From assembly GCA_024699855.1 (NCBI GenBank), contig JAMPIQ010000001.1, positions 13,826,001 to 13,890,000 of the forward strand: a stretch of DNA of 64,000 nt, written 5' to 3'. Position numbers and translations under genes: made by a program. Of this stretch, positions 25,101 through 35,910 are shown in pieces. The notes under the pieces were generated by a model that had not been told where the DNA came from, searched no databases, and saw only the letters and a list, made by a program, of their open reading frames with translations. Source of the stretch: Aphelenchoides besseyi. Its lineage: Eukaryota; Nematoda; Chromadorea; Rhabditida; Aphelenchoididae. Within the stretch, counting starts at the first letter, position 1. The number at the start of each line of letters is the position of its first letter.

Positions 25101-28100
25101 TCAGTTGGATGCTTCAAGTACTTTGACTGTTAACCTTCAGAGTCTCCAAATCCACAACATTAATGGACATTTGTTTTGCAGTCAAAATCTGATTGAATCG
25201 TCCCTCTTCAGCAGCGCCATTACCGTAAATGATTGTTTCTTTGTCGTTTTTATGCGACGACATTTTCGTTTGACCCGAAGGATACGAGTACAAAGGTTGT
25301 GTATTCGCGTTTTGGTTATTCGAAATACAACGACCATTCTCGTCGACTTCCTCGTCTTTCGCACACTCGCATATGCCATTCGTACAAGTACCAGATGAGC
25401 ATGTTTGACCCAACTCGCAGCTTTCGCCAACTCCCGCCGTCTTCAACACCTCCGCCGACGCACATTCACTTCCCGTATTGACCAATCCGTAGAGGCAAAC
25501 TAAAATACGATCAGCTGCTTTCCGAAACAACCATTTACCACAGATTCCGTAGAAGCAATGCGATTCGCCAATGCAATCAAGACCTTTTTGCGTATCACAA
25601 CGACCTCCTGGTGGCACCTAGAACCAACGATTAAATTCCTGTTTATTCACTAGACAACCTCGTAGATTGCTCGTCTGCACATTCCATTGACGATCGTTTC
25701 GGAACGTCTACAACGACACACACCGCGAATACAATCAGTTCGATAGGGGCATTCCAAATTCAATGTACACATTGCGCCGGGAACCACGGTCTTCAGCGTT
25801 GTTGCATCCATTAGACTGTCCAACGCATTCGGAGAAAAGAACATTGCTTGTGAGTGAATGGTTTCCAAATCGGTTCCTTGACCGATTTGTAAACAATCGC
25901 CGCGAAACAAAGTCCAACCATCTTTACACGTACAAATATTCGATACGCAAATGGAGTTATTCAAGCATTCCGTGTTTTCCGTCGAACAAAGTTCTCCTGG
26001 CTTGGATTTTGACATTCGATCCAAATTCTAAGAAAGCAGATATGAAGAAGTTTCGGCGCTACTGAACAACAGCCCCCCAGTTGAAAAATCCCAAATTTGC
26101 ATATCAGATTCGAATCTATACGTATAAAAGCGACAAAATTTAACGTGGTCGTCAGTTTCCATCTGCTGTTTACCAATGGTGTTGCACACCATTGAAAGAA
26201 TTGATGCCGCCGTTGAGGACAACACGTTGGTTTCGAAGATGATGGCGCTTCGATTGTTGCCCCAAAAAATTGCATGCGCCAAGTGCGGCAACGAAATGGA
26301 ACTTCGCACGCGCGCCAAAGCGAGAGATGGAGTCGAGGTAAGTTTTTGGTCGACAGTTTTTATTTTACTCTCTTAGTGGCGATGCCGCTTTTTCACCAAC
26401 GTAGACTGCTCATCTGCTTCTGTTCGTAAAAACACCTGGTTTGCTAAGTCGAGGTTAACGCTGCCGGTTATTTTGAAAATTGTCGTTATGTGGGCATTAA
26501 AAATGTCAAACGCCGACTCGTTGAAGGTTTCCGCACACCATTGTCGATTACAAAAATTTTTATCGGGACTTATGCGCATGGTAAGTTTTTTTAGGCAATT
26601 TGTTCGATTTTCATCTTAGGGCTAATGATCGCATTGGAATGCTTGGAGGCGGAGAGGTTGTAGTAGAATGTGACGAATCAGCCATTAGTATTCCAAAATA
26701 CCACCGCGGAGCAGCCAAAGAAACTCTTTGGATCTTTGGTATAGTTGAACGTGGTGGCGCGCCTTTGCAGCCTCGGTTGAAGATCGTAAAACGAAGACTC
26801 TTACGTCCATCATTAAAAAGCGAGTTTTGCCGGGAACAACTATTATTTCCGATGAGTGGAGGGCTTATGGTTCCCTTCGAAAGATGGGATACGATCATCG
26901 CACTATATGCCACAAAAAGAACTTTTCACGGTATGCTTCACTGGTAGTTTTAAGTCGTGCTTTTCGGATTGATGAACAAGATGAATTAGAAGTTCATACG
27001 AACACTATTGAAGAGTTCTGGTCTCATATGAAAGCACCATTTAAACGCGCTATGGGAACATCGTACGAATTGATGCCAAGCTACATCTCCGAGGGAACAT
27101 ACCGCTACAATAATGAAGCAGGGAAAAAATTGGTCAAAGCTTTCTACGCAGATGTTGCCGCTCAATATCAATTCACCTGCTGAATAAATCTCTCTTTGTA
27201 AAACAACTAGATGGGGGACTGTTGTTCAACTGGCGGGGCGGATGTTCAAAATCGCCGAAGTTCTTTCATCTAACTCACTTGTAATGCTTCGCCATCGTTC
27301 GATACACATTTGCTATCGACGATGACTTCGTCATCCGAACACGCGCATTGACCGCCGAGGCAGATGGAGCCGCCCATACAAGCTTCATTGTGTTTACATG
27401 ATTCTCCCGGAAGAGCGGTTGTGATCGGAAGACCGTTTCCATTCAATGATCGTGACAATTTCGGTGGTCGGGCATATGTTGCGTGATGTTGAAACGAAAG
27501 TCGAGGCGAACTTATGTCAATTGCTCCAGCTGAATGAGTGGCATTAACGACTCTATGAACATTCGTGGGTCGTTGTGAATTTGGGTTCATTGGTGGTTTT
27601 GTTGTCGATCGTATACACTTTCCACCGCGTTGTACGTAACCATCAGGTAAACAGGAACAACGTCCATCTTTGCAAATCGATCCCGCACAAACTTCTCCTT
27701 TCGTGCACAAAGCTCCAGCACTAACGATTTGAACTAAACAACTGGTCGTATTCTTCGTCATCGACCGTCCATTCGAACATTCGCAGCGTTTGGTTTTGGC
27801 CGAACATCTTGATCCTGAAATTCTCTTTGAATGAAGCTGTTCAATCAATATTCCAACCTCCGCTACACATCTCTCCGTGAACACACTTTCCGTTCAACTT
27901 TTGTCGACATCGCTGTTGAATTTCCGTGGCACCGTCAACACAAACACAACGACCGGAACGACAGGCACCATTTCCGGCACAACGATCAACTCCCGCAACA
28001 CAACGTGCATTCAAAGCTTTCAGTTCGACTTTAACACACGTGTCATTCTGAAGAGTTGAGTTTAACTAATCGATTAGCGGAAAACTCACTTTAACAACGA

Positions 28101-31036
28101 AGCCCGTGGGACAAGCGCAAATTGACCGAATACAAGACGTACCATTCAGACAAATCTAAAACAAAATTGTGTACTTGAATCAACAGGTTCAATAAACTTA
28201 CATCTCCAGGAACACACGATTCACCGCGTTGTCGAATTTGAACGGAAGTTGCATCATTTAACTCCCGTTTTTCAATTTGATGTTCCGAATCAATCATGTC
28301 GGCTGATTTGTCAATTGACGTGGAGCTGCTGTTCGGTTGGTCTTCGACTTCCGTTGACTCGAATTCAATCGGAAACGAATTTGGTGTCGTCGTTGAAGCT
28401 TCACGTTTCACTCGAAGAGAATTTCTGTTGACTGACCTGTTCGCTTCTTCTTCTTTCATCTTTTCCTTATTTTTCGATTCAACAACTTCATTTAACATCG
28501 CTAAGACCTGCCGTTTTGCTAACCGTTGAAATTCCTCTTCGGTTGCCGTTGCCACACCTTCCAACGCGTCTTGTTGTTTCTCGTCTGTCGACTCGACTTC
28601 CGAGTTCTTCGGCAAATTGATTTTCAATAATGCGCTTAAGATTCGCTCTAAACTCTCCGCCGTTTCACGACTCAAAAGCGACGATTCAACGGTTCCCAGA
28701 GCGGCATCAATCGCCGCCATCGTCTCGTCCTCCTGATTTTCGCCGTTATCCATTGGATCACCGAATTGCGGTGTTTGTGGAGTTGTTGCAGTTGGCACCT
28801 CAAGGTTTGGTCTTCGTGTTTCAGCGGTTGGACAGTTGCCATTTGTCGATCCATCCCACGCACAAGCACACGATCCTTCCATGCATAGAAAACCACGTGG
28901 ACATTCGCGAGAATCAGCGCATTTTAACGGCCATGGCTCAGGAGTTGGAAGTGATTGAATGTCGGCTTGAACACACTCCTCGCCTGATTGTATCAACGGA
29001 GGAACACACTGACAGATCGATTCCAAACAATGAGCCCCGGGCGGACAACGACGATTGATGTTATCGGGATCACAGATTGATCCGAGGATTAGTGGAACTG
29101 CAAACGGGGATCAGAGTTAGACAATTGTTAGGGTAAATTTGCAAACCACACAACAGCAATCAATTTAAAGGACGTGCTTACCAGGAACACAAGTTTGTTC
29201 CATTGATTTTGTACCCAATGGACAAACACACTGGCGATTCAAACACCTGGCCAATGGATAGGCAGCTCCGCATTGTCGATCATCGAAACAACCGACTTGA
29301 CCGGGGAAAACTACTGAAAAAACATAATCGATTATTAACAACCAAGCTAATCACTTACTTTTCTCACATTTTCCATTGATCGGAACGCTAGTGGCTAAGC
29401 ACTGACAAGTCGGTGGTTGAGTGTTTCCGCTACAATAAGCATCCGAAACACAATCCGCATTCAATGTACACGCCATTCCGACAGTTAAGCGACGATTAGA
29501 AGTCAATTGAAACGGATTGGATGGTGGTTTCGAAGTCGTTAGCGTAACAGTTGAGGTTGAAAGTGGCGAAGCAGTTGCAACAGCCGGACGATACATCGGA
29601 GCTTGAGGTCCAGGTGCATAAGGCAAATGAGCGGTTCCAGGTATTGAAACCGTCGGATAAACGAGAACTCGCTTATCGCCACTCATCGCCGATGGTAGTG
29701 CACCGTAACGAGCGAACGATTGTGAATCGGGGAAAACTAAAGAATCAACATAATCAAACCAATTCGTTCTTGCTTTACCTTTAGTTGGCTTCGTATAAAA
29801 CGTGTTCAAAGCGGCCAAAGTTGTTCGCACTTGAACACATTCGCCGTTATCCAAGTCGGTTCCTGCGGGACAAACACATACAGGAATCTTCGAGTCGCAA
29901 ATTGAACCTAAACTCCGATTAATCAGTTAGACGTAACTTCTTCATACCTTTGCCACAAACGGCTTCATCATTGCACAACTCTCCGGGACCGACTTGTTTT
30001 CGTGTTATTACGTATTCGACACATCGTCCTTGATGCTCAATTGCTGGCGTTACACATTGACACATCGAATTGATGCAAACCGATCCATGATCACAAGTGA
30101 CCATATTGCCACAAGCCGCTCCTAATGGAACTAAAGCGATAGGATTACGAATTCGATGTTTGAAAGAACAACCTTTGGGTAAGCGGTTTTTCGCGAATTT
30201 CGGATGAACACATTGACCGTTGTAGCTTTCAAGTTCATTCGGACATCTGAATCGAACTTACAATTACGATCAATCGCCAAAAGAACTTACAAACATAACC
30301 CAACTATTTTCATACAAAAAGACCCTCCGGTACAAACTTCGTTGTTCGAGCATTTTTCTCCTTAAATCCGATTATCAATTCGCTAAATCGTTGATTACCT
30401 GGCCCAGCGGTTGTTGGCTCCAAGCGTCCGATTGTTTCTGTTGGTAGTTGTGGAATTGGAGTTGTTGAGGGCGAGGTTGCAAACGTTTCGTGTCGATAGG
30501 ATCCATCAGTTGTTGATGTGCAAGATAAGGTTTCCAAGTTTGCTATGGTACCAACCGGACACAAACATCGACGTTCAATCGAATCACAAACCGTTCCACC
30601 GATACATTGTTCACCGTTAGCACAAGTTCCGTTCAAAATTGCTGAACAAATGATTGATACTAAAGCGAAATAACTCGATTACCAATGTTCAGAAGATCAT
30701 CCTTGCGCTGTGAAGTTCCGTGAACCGGAGCGCTTTGTACCGCTCGACATGTTTGAGTGATGAAATCAAAGTTCATGCCTGACGGACAAAAGTTCTGTGA
30801 CCAGTAGCCCATTCCACTAAACACAACGAACGTAACGATTTTACCGAACTCTTCTACCTGATTCCGATCGGCATACAACGCAAATAGGCCGCCGGACTTG
30901 AGGTTGGATAGTCGAGAAGCAGGACATCACGATCGGGATTACACGGCTGATTAGGTCCAGCAATTTGTGTGAACTGAGCGATTGAACTTAAAATCGGTAA
31001 CGAAAACAAAAAGACGACCGAATTTTGTCGTTTCAT
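16175..31036 (-). CDS. giant secreted EB-module protein with C-terminal chitin-deacetylase-like (NodB) domain
   Basis: The start at 31036 opens a signal peptide ([19 protein letters not shown]). Dozens of exons follow, separated by ~45-base introns. A short Cys-containing N-terminal segment is followed by about 35 EB modules, each of the type C-x(4-7)-C-x(2)-G/N-x-C-x(3-5)-C-x-C, for example at ~30.6, 29.4, 27.7, 26.0, 24.7, 23.3, 21.0, 19.1 and 17.7 kb. Between them lie a coiled or acidic stretch with RVKR (28.4-28.7 kb) and a Gln/His-rich stretch (~18.2 kb). The C-terminal part (17.35-16.18 kb) reads as a NodB domain: [39 protein letters not shown]. This order matches nematode EB/NodB matrix proteins as I know the family, and suggests binding or modification of chitin or cuticle outside the cell. 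Two introns are enlarged: ~22.49-21.10 kb (nested genes) and ~27.28-26.03 kb (Merlin). The join at ~17.93-17.80 kb is uncertain: an in-frame stop follows YNCC unless an unusual GTACTG donor is used, so this could be two genes. Confidence 0.8.
21371..21916 (+). CDS. nested gene: Myb/SANT-like small protein
   Basis: The gene lies antisense within a 1.4-kb intron of the EB gene. Exons at 21371-21391, 21432-21569, 21613-21817 and 21861-21916 join in phase to 139 residues. Residues ~8-75 are acidic and Ser-rich ([24 protein letters not shown]). Residues ~80-135 start [20 protein letters not shown], continue through [20 protein letters not shown], and end [10 protein letters not shown]. This Trp-then-three-helix pattern recalls Myb/SANT-like or MADF DNA-binding domains, which occur both in transcription factors and as accessory proteins of DNA transposons. 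No transposase is seen next to it. I infer DNA binding; the origin (host gene, or remnant of a mobile element) is open. Confidence 0.5.
21918..22385 (+). CDS. nested gene: small protein of unknown function
   Basis: The start lies two bases after the stop of the Myb/SANT-like gene, in the same EB intron. Exons at 21918-21980, 22079-22250 and 22291-22385 join in phase to about 109 residues. The product starts [11 protein letters not shown], has a charged middle ([19 protein letters not shown]), and ends [17 protein letters not shown]. The close spacing suggests the two frames belonged to one transcription unit, or are two parts of one gene that I have mis-spliced. No family recognised. A non-genic reading of exon 1 is possible; exon 2 is the best supported. 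Confidence 0.4.
22516..22550 (-). repeat. 35-bp exact direct repeat, copy 1 (partner 27403-27437)
   Basis: Identical over 35 bases to 27403-27437. Both copies are exonic in the EB gene and encode [10 protein letters not shown]. At the 27.4-kb copy the text continues into an EB module ([10 protein letters not shown]). At this copy it continues GDLSAAAFS with no cysteines and runs into the enlarged intron that holds the nested genes. Confidence 0.9.
26052..26085 (+). repeat. left terminal inverted repeat of Merlin element
   Basis: Begins TTCGGCGCTACTGAACAACA and ends CAGTTGAA. It pairs, with one gap and several mismatches, with the reverse complement of 27225-27259. Confidence 0.6.
26176..27183 (+). 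pseudogene. ISXO2/Merlin transposase, frameshifted
   Basis: Three blocks resemble one transposase. 26176-26337 has a zinc-ribbon-like start ([13 protein letters not shown]). 26377-26580 follows through a GTAAGT/CTTAG intron in phase ([11 protein letters not shown], a second Cys pair). ~26620-27183 carries the DDE core: VVECDESA, then [14 protein letters not shown], then [13 protein letters not shown]. The last block is out of phase with the second, and a further frame change is needed near 26765-26830, between GIVERGG and the DRKTKTL text. ISXO2/Merlin enzymes cut and paste the element through the Asp-Asp-Glu residues; here the three acidic residues are present but the frame is broken, so this copy is probably inactive. 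Confidence 0.75.
27225..27259 (-). repeat. right terminal inverted repeat of Merlin element
   Basis: The reverse complement begins TTCGGCGATTTTGAACATCC and ends CCAGTTGAA, matching the left end. It lies just outside a second end-like motif. Confidence 0.6.
27403..27437 (-). repeat. 35-bp exact direct repeat, copy 2
   Basis: Partner of 22516-22550. It precedes a normal EB module, so it is likely the ancestral copy. Confidence 0.9.
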
Positions 31037-31048
31037 TGACAACCTCAT

Positions 31049-32035
31049 TTTTACGATTCAAGTTGTAAAAACATCAATGTTGAGTAGTTTCCTGAAATCT
31101 ACAACATAATCAACGATATAGGCGTATAGGTTCAATCATTCAAAATGCTGAATCAGAAGCCTAAAGAAGCTTCGATTGGCCAGCAATAAGATGTCTAAGA
31201 GTTGGATAAGAAGTGTTGGCGAAGTCATTAGTAGTCTCACGTAACGAGCAGCACGATGTTCACGTGGTTTTGAATGCAAGAACGTAAAATCAATAAAGAA
31301 CAAGAATCTGGAGATTCGGTTTTGCATTTTTGTTGTACAGTTCGATTTCGCATTTTCGTCTCAACCACTTGGCGCGAATCCACTTCGGCCGCTGATTCGA
31401 ATGGAGCCACGAAGTCGCTGCTGCGGTGGGTTTTGGCTTGTTCAATGACCACAGTGTTCATCACATTTCTGCGGGATCGTTCGTCCACTTACTCTCACTG
31501 AAAAGTTTTGTGCTGATCGCGCGTACAAACGACGAGAAGTCGGCGTTTGAAAACCGTTGGCTCTTCGTTAAAAATAACCGCAGAAGAGCGCAATGCGTTT
31601 CAAGTAGCGTCGTCAGTTGGTCAGTTGCTGGGTGTTGAAATCGAGAAGACGCAAACGAGCGGATCAACGTCGCCCGAATTTCAAGTACGTCCCAACTGAT
31701 CGGTTTGCTCTCTCTCGTCCACAGGCCGATTCGATCGCATGGTCCAATTAGTTGATTCGGGTATGAAATTGCTGTTGTGGAGATCGGAGAACTCGCCGTT
31801 GATGTGTGCGACAATCTTTTTTGGGAGATGATGTTTCGCTCGACCACAAACACTCACGCATCGTTTCGAACAAATCCGATCGTTCCCAACGGCTTAATCA
31901 GCGAGTTAAACGGTTTTAGACTTAAAACCAACAAACGTGCAAAGTTTTTTCGTTTAATGCGGAATTGAATTTACAAGAAAAAAGTTTACTTCTGGAGATC
32001 TATGTGTGTGCAAATACAATCAGCTAATCGATCGA
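31049..32035. other. about 1 kb with no confident gene
   Basis: Open frames occur on the minus strand at 31461-31853 and 31136-31327 (the latter with LLIQLLDILLLANRSFF), but I cannot join them by convincing splice sites and recognise no motif. The low-coordinate end presumably includes the promoter of the EB gene. Confidence 0.35.
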
Positions 32036-32972
32036 CTACTCTTCTTTCGTATGTTCCTGTTCGACATGCAAATATCGATCGGCCAAAAGCCATGCGGACA
32101 TCGGAGCTAACCAATAGACGATGAAATGATACAAATGTGTTGCTTCACCACAATTGAATGTACACGCCCAAGCAACAATTGGATTCGCGTACATTCCTGT
32201 CAAATGGATACCTGAAAACTTTAATTTCTAAAATCAAATGATCGTTGGAGCTACCAAGAACTGTGAGTATGCCAGCAAGCAGAGCTCCGCAAAACGAAAG
32301 AAACTTTTCATTGATTCGTGGTTCCATGTAAACTTCCGCGAATTTCGATACCAAACAGCCTCCTGCTTCAACCAGAGAACCATAGAGAAGAGTGACCTGA
32401 AGCCAATCGATTGAAAAGAACAGTCGTTTCGTTAACTTACGGCCAAATCCGATTCACAGTTTTTCTCAGCAACTCGTCTATGAATCGAATGAACACCAAG
32501 ACGCCAAAACACAAGAACGAGCAAATACGAAAAGTATGCAGCCGAGAACTGAGTGAGAATGAAGGTGCCAAGTTTTTGCAAAGAAATTTGCTTCTTGATG
32601 AACGACAGGATCTTAACTCCAGAGTTATTGCAATTCAATTTTCGACTCACTAATGGGCATGGATCAGCTCGAGCGTCTCGCAACACTAAAGCGTTCACCA
32701 ATTCAATGAACGTGATTTCGATGAGTACGCCCTTCAGTCCGTAGTGTTCGAGAATGATGTTCACATCGAACATCGGAGCACAAACTTGAACCGTTCCGAT
32801 GAACTGAAACTCTTTTGGTTTGACGGCTATTCAAACGTTTACTCACTTCATTTGCCAATTCAACATATTGCTGTGGAATTCTGAAGACACCACGACGCAA
32901 CAAGAATCGAAAAAGTTCACAGAATGCGTATATGAACGAATAGAAAATCAAGGAAGCAATCCAAACTCTCAT
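32036..32972 (-). CDS. unorthodox aquaporin (AQP11/12-like)
   Basis: Exons at 32972-32847, 32803-32651, 32611-32441, 32396-32255 and 32211-32036 join in phase to 255 residues. Six hydrophobic segments alternate with two half-helix loops. The second pore loop is clear: GIHLTGMYANPIVAWACTFN. The first is degenerate, ARADPCPL, in the place where classical aquaporins have NPA and AQP11-like ones NPC. The end reads HLYHFIVYWLAPMSAWLL, typical of helix 6 in this family. Such channels sit in intracellular or plasma membranes and pass water or small solutes. The first Asn replaced by Asp is notable, because Asn caps the pore helix. The start at MRVWIASL places the N-terminus just before TM1; a longer frame extends upstream to 33092. 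The second intron (39 bases) has a weak TTAAG acceptor. Confidence 0.85.
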
Positions 32973-33701
32973 TTTGTGATCAAAAACGTAAACTCGACAA
33001 TCCGAACCGCGGAGTAGTGAACGTGAGATAAGAAACGTTCGAACTGATCCTTTCGGCTTTTCACATTTTTTCCGATTCCAAACGTCAGTCAAGCAGCCGA
33101 GAGCAAATCCAGAGGTTAAGTTCGAAAGATCGCACTTGTTTTTGCGAGTACTTCGTCTCTTGATCCTTCAATTCTGAAATGTTTCGTGCGTTCGAAATGC
33201 GGAATTCACAAAAATTGTCGTCAATTCGAAGGTTTCACAGGTGACCGAAGGGCTTTTTTATCATCGCAAGTGCATCACACTTTCCGACCGTTTGCACATC
33301 AAATCGAAGGGTGTTATTATCTTTGACGTTTGTTTGTCATCAACTTGAGCAGTTTTCTTCACCGATTACTTCCATCGACAAATGATTTCATTTGAGTGTG
33401 AACTATTTTGAATTTTTAAGTCTATAGTAACTAAATGCGCATCTTTGTTTCACACCATTTCAAAGACCATTCAATAAAGTTGATACAAAAGATTCGAAAC
33501 TTTAGAGTTGACAAGAATCGAACTTCTATGTGACACTCAAATTTACATCCACTGGGTAGTTTGGTTGAAGGAAAAAAGAATTCTGATCGTCCAAGAAGGA
33601 ACACCCGACACAAATCGTCGAGTGTGTCAATTGACTGTCTTTTTGTTTTCTTCAGAACGAATCTTTCGTTCAACTCAGATTGCCTCTTGCTTTCGATCGT
33701 T
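32973..33701. other. intergenic, no gene recognised
   Basis: Divergent promoter space between the aquaporin (-) and the coiled-coil gene (+). I see no supported coding exon beyond a possible 5' extension of the aquaporin frame to 33092. Confidence 0.4.
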
Positions 33702-34388
33702 ATGTCCGTTCGTAATCCGTCGACGAACCAGCACTCTCAACTTAACCCACTGTCGCAGTTGTCGAGTTACCGCCGATTCAACGTCTCTGTCGACTTGTTG
33801 AATGTCACGCAATCGCAAACCGTTCGAAGCGAAACCTCGAAGAAACGTCCGTTGTCGAAGTATTCGAAGTCTCAGCCGATGGATTCATCGAAGTTCAACG
33901 ACGAGTGAGTTCCCATTCCTTTCATTCATTTCTCTTTCGATTTCAGAAACAATGAAATTCGCAGAAGCAAACTGAAAATACGAGAGTTCGCAAAGGTACT
34001 GAAGTTTCAGAAGTGGCATCAAAAGACGTTGTTCAACTACGCGATGTTACGAGTGAGTACGATATCGTTTGTTCATTGAAATCGGTTTTAGCAAAAAGCT
34101 CTCAACGAACTCAAGGCCAAGGTCGAGCATCAAGAATTGGAGAACGAGCAAATGTTGGCGTAAGTTTGAAGCTGTTGAAAGACTTCGATTTTTGATTTTA
34201 GAAGCATTTTGGAAGCGCGTAAAAAACAGAAAAAGTCAAAACTTGAACACAACGAGAAAGATCAATCGATTGCGAAGGCAGAATCTGCCAAAAGCAAACA
34301 CAAGCTGTTGAAGAAGAAACGCAACAAGTGGGCCGTCTTTGTCAGAACAATAATCGAGAGTTTTCAGGCGCGACGATTCTCGAAGTGA
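33702..34388 (+). CDS. small basic coiled-coil protein, unknown
   Basis: Exons at 33702-33904, 33947-34052, 34092-34159, 34202-34334 and 34368-34388 join in phase to 176 residues. The start MSVRNPSTNQHSQ opens a Ser/Thr-rich region up to ~65. Residues ~70-165 are strongly helical and charged (NNEIRRSKLKIREFAKVL, LNELKAKVEHQELENEQM, KKQKKSKLEHNEKDQ, HKLLKKKRNKW) and probably a coiled coil with nuclear-type basic patches. No family recognised; a nuclear or nucleolar role is a guess from composition. All five exons have good borders, which supports a real gene. Confidence 0.6.
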
Positions 34389-34684
34389 TCTCGACGAGTC
34401 GATTGGGTTGAAAGAAACTGAACCATCTGGTGAGTTGTAAATCTGAAAGATGTAGTCTTTTGTTTAGATCAATGCCTGAATATTTCGTGGATGCCTCTTT
34501 CCGAACGAGTGCAATTGAACGACAGTCAACTGCCAAACGTGACTTTCGACGTGAATTCCTTTTAAGCGATTCTATACTTCCAATTTTTGAGTTACAAGTG
34601 TTCAGCAATGTTATCGTTTAAAGAGTTTATTTGTCTTAATAAAACGACTTTTGCTAAAAGCTCCCGAACGTTGTCTATTTGATG

Positions 34685-35460
34685 CAACTTTCAGTGTTTC
34701 CAAGATTACACAGTGAAGAGACCAGAGCGTTTATCGCGAAGTTGAACAAGAATTCAAAGATGTTTGTTGACCAGTCGACTGTGCGTGATAAGTTCGAAGA
34801 GAAGTGAGTTCTCACTGTTGGATTTGCCCAAGTGTTACTTTAGGTTGATGCAAGTCTCCAACGGTGAACGGAGCGGTGGAGCGCCAAGTAAAAAAGGAAA
34901 TTATCACTACACTTGTGACAACGAAGGTAGTTACAATCAAAGGTATGTGTTGATTAGTACAATACCGTTAGTTGTTGTCTTTGAGCATCTTGTATCAAAG
35001 CAAACGTACAATGAGAAGAACAAAGTTGGTTTTGATGTCAACAAACTCTCTGAAAATGGATTGATCTCAATTCGATATACTTCGTGGTCTAGCGGCTTAT
35101 TCTGTGCTCAACAAGCTCCACATTTGTTTAGGGATGTAACCGCAGAAGTGGTCTTCATGACATGCATCGACGAGATAATCGCTTGTGCTTGTCACACGAG
35201 TACGAAGATCCCGCCAAGTTGGAACATTTTGAGTTCTTGCGAAAGTAAAGCGGTATATGCTTTTAGGTGTTTAATTGCCAAAGTTCAGATACTCGCCGAT
35301 TCACACATTCGTTTTCAAGTCGGCAAACAATGGCCGGCTATGCTGCTGTTGACTGGCGATCATGACGAGCGTGTTAGACCGTGGCACACGTACAAGTTTA
35401 TTGCCGAATTGTACCACGTTATCTGCACCGATGGCGCTGATATTCAGAAGCATTAAATGC
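34685..35460 (+). pseudogene. prolyl oligopeptidase (S9) remnant
   Basis: Pieces read like an internally deleted prolyl endopeptidase. Around 34700-34800: HSEETRAFIAKLNKNS, as in the N-terminal helical part. After a possible GTGAGT intron: KKGNYHYTCDNEGSYNQR, the family's 'GxxYFYxxNxGLQNQ' text. Then GFDVNKLSENGLISIRYTSW, a propeller segment. Finally, at ~35325-35420: WPAMLLLTGDHDERVRPWH, the loop with the catalytic Asp (family text 'MLLLTADHDDRVVP'). The catalytic Ser motif (GxSxGG) and most of the propeller are missing from this 0.8 kb, whereas the enzyme is normally ~700 residues. I call it a pseudogene or a processed, deleted copy; a heavily spliced functional gene is less likely. Confidence 0.65.
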
Positions 35461-35910
35461 TCGCGTGAATTGGAACGGATGTCGGCCATGAATCGTATGT
35501 TTACGGTTAATTTAATCCAAAAACATTCACTTTCTAGAGGAAGACCGTTGTCGAAAAGTCTCAAATAAACGGTCGACATTTCGCATTGCTTGAACAAATT
35601 TCAAACCCGAATGAAAAGATTAGATTGAATCTTTCTATTCCCCTTCAACGCGCTTTGACTAATAAACGAATCGACTCAAATTTTTGGTGTTGAGCTGAGA
35701 ATTCAAACAAAAAACTCAACAGTCAGAAGCTCGAGATTTCAATGACCGGCAAATACCAGAAGTTGATACACTAAAATGGGATAAGGTTAAATAAGATTCC
35801 GACTATTCAATCGATTCGGCAATCGCTTATAATCATTTATTACCCATTGAGTAGTTGCACAAAAATGACCCAAATATTGGAGATTCTTAACATCATTTAC
35901 TCAACACAAA

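Larger units (their letters stand above)
26052..27259 (+). mobile_element. Merlin/ISXO2-type DNA transposon, decayed
   Basis: About 1.2 kb inserted in an EB-gene intron, in the opposite orientation to the host gene. The ends are imperfect inverted repeats of ~35 bases: left 26052-26085 (starting TTCGGCG) and right 27225-27259. The cargo is a broken ISXO2-family transposase at 26176-27183. No clear 8-9 base target-site duplication is visible, so the exact ends are uncertain. A second, inner end-like motif at about 27211-27229 (rc TTGAACAACAGTCCCCCA) resembles the left end as well. Confidence 0.8.

Noticed and set aside
22495..27437. Interpretation of the 35-bp repeat pair as a transposon target duplication
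   Set aside because: Both copies are coding in the EB gene and lie 4.9 kb apart with normal exons between; a module duplication or conversion explains them better.
28630..29058. 142-codon plus-strand frame
   Set aside because: Antisense of the acidic linker and EB modules of the giant gene; no start context or splice partners.
33490..33560. tRNA-like GTTCGATTC motif on the minus strand
   Set aside because: I could not pair an acceptor stem or find a matching D-arm and anticodon arm at the right spacing.
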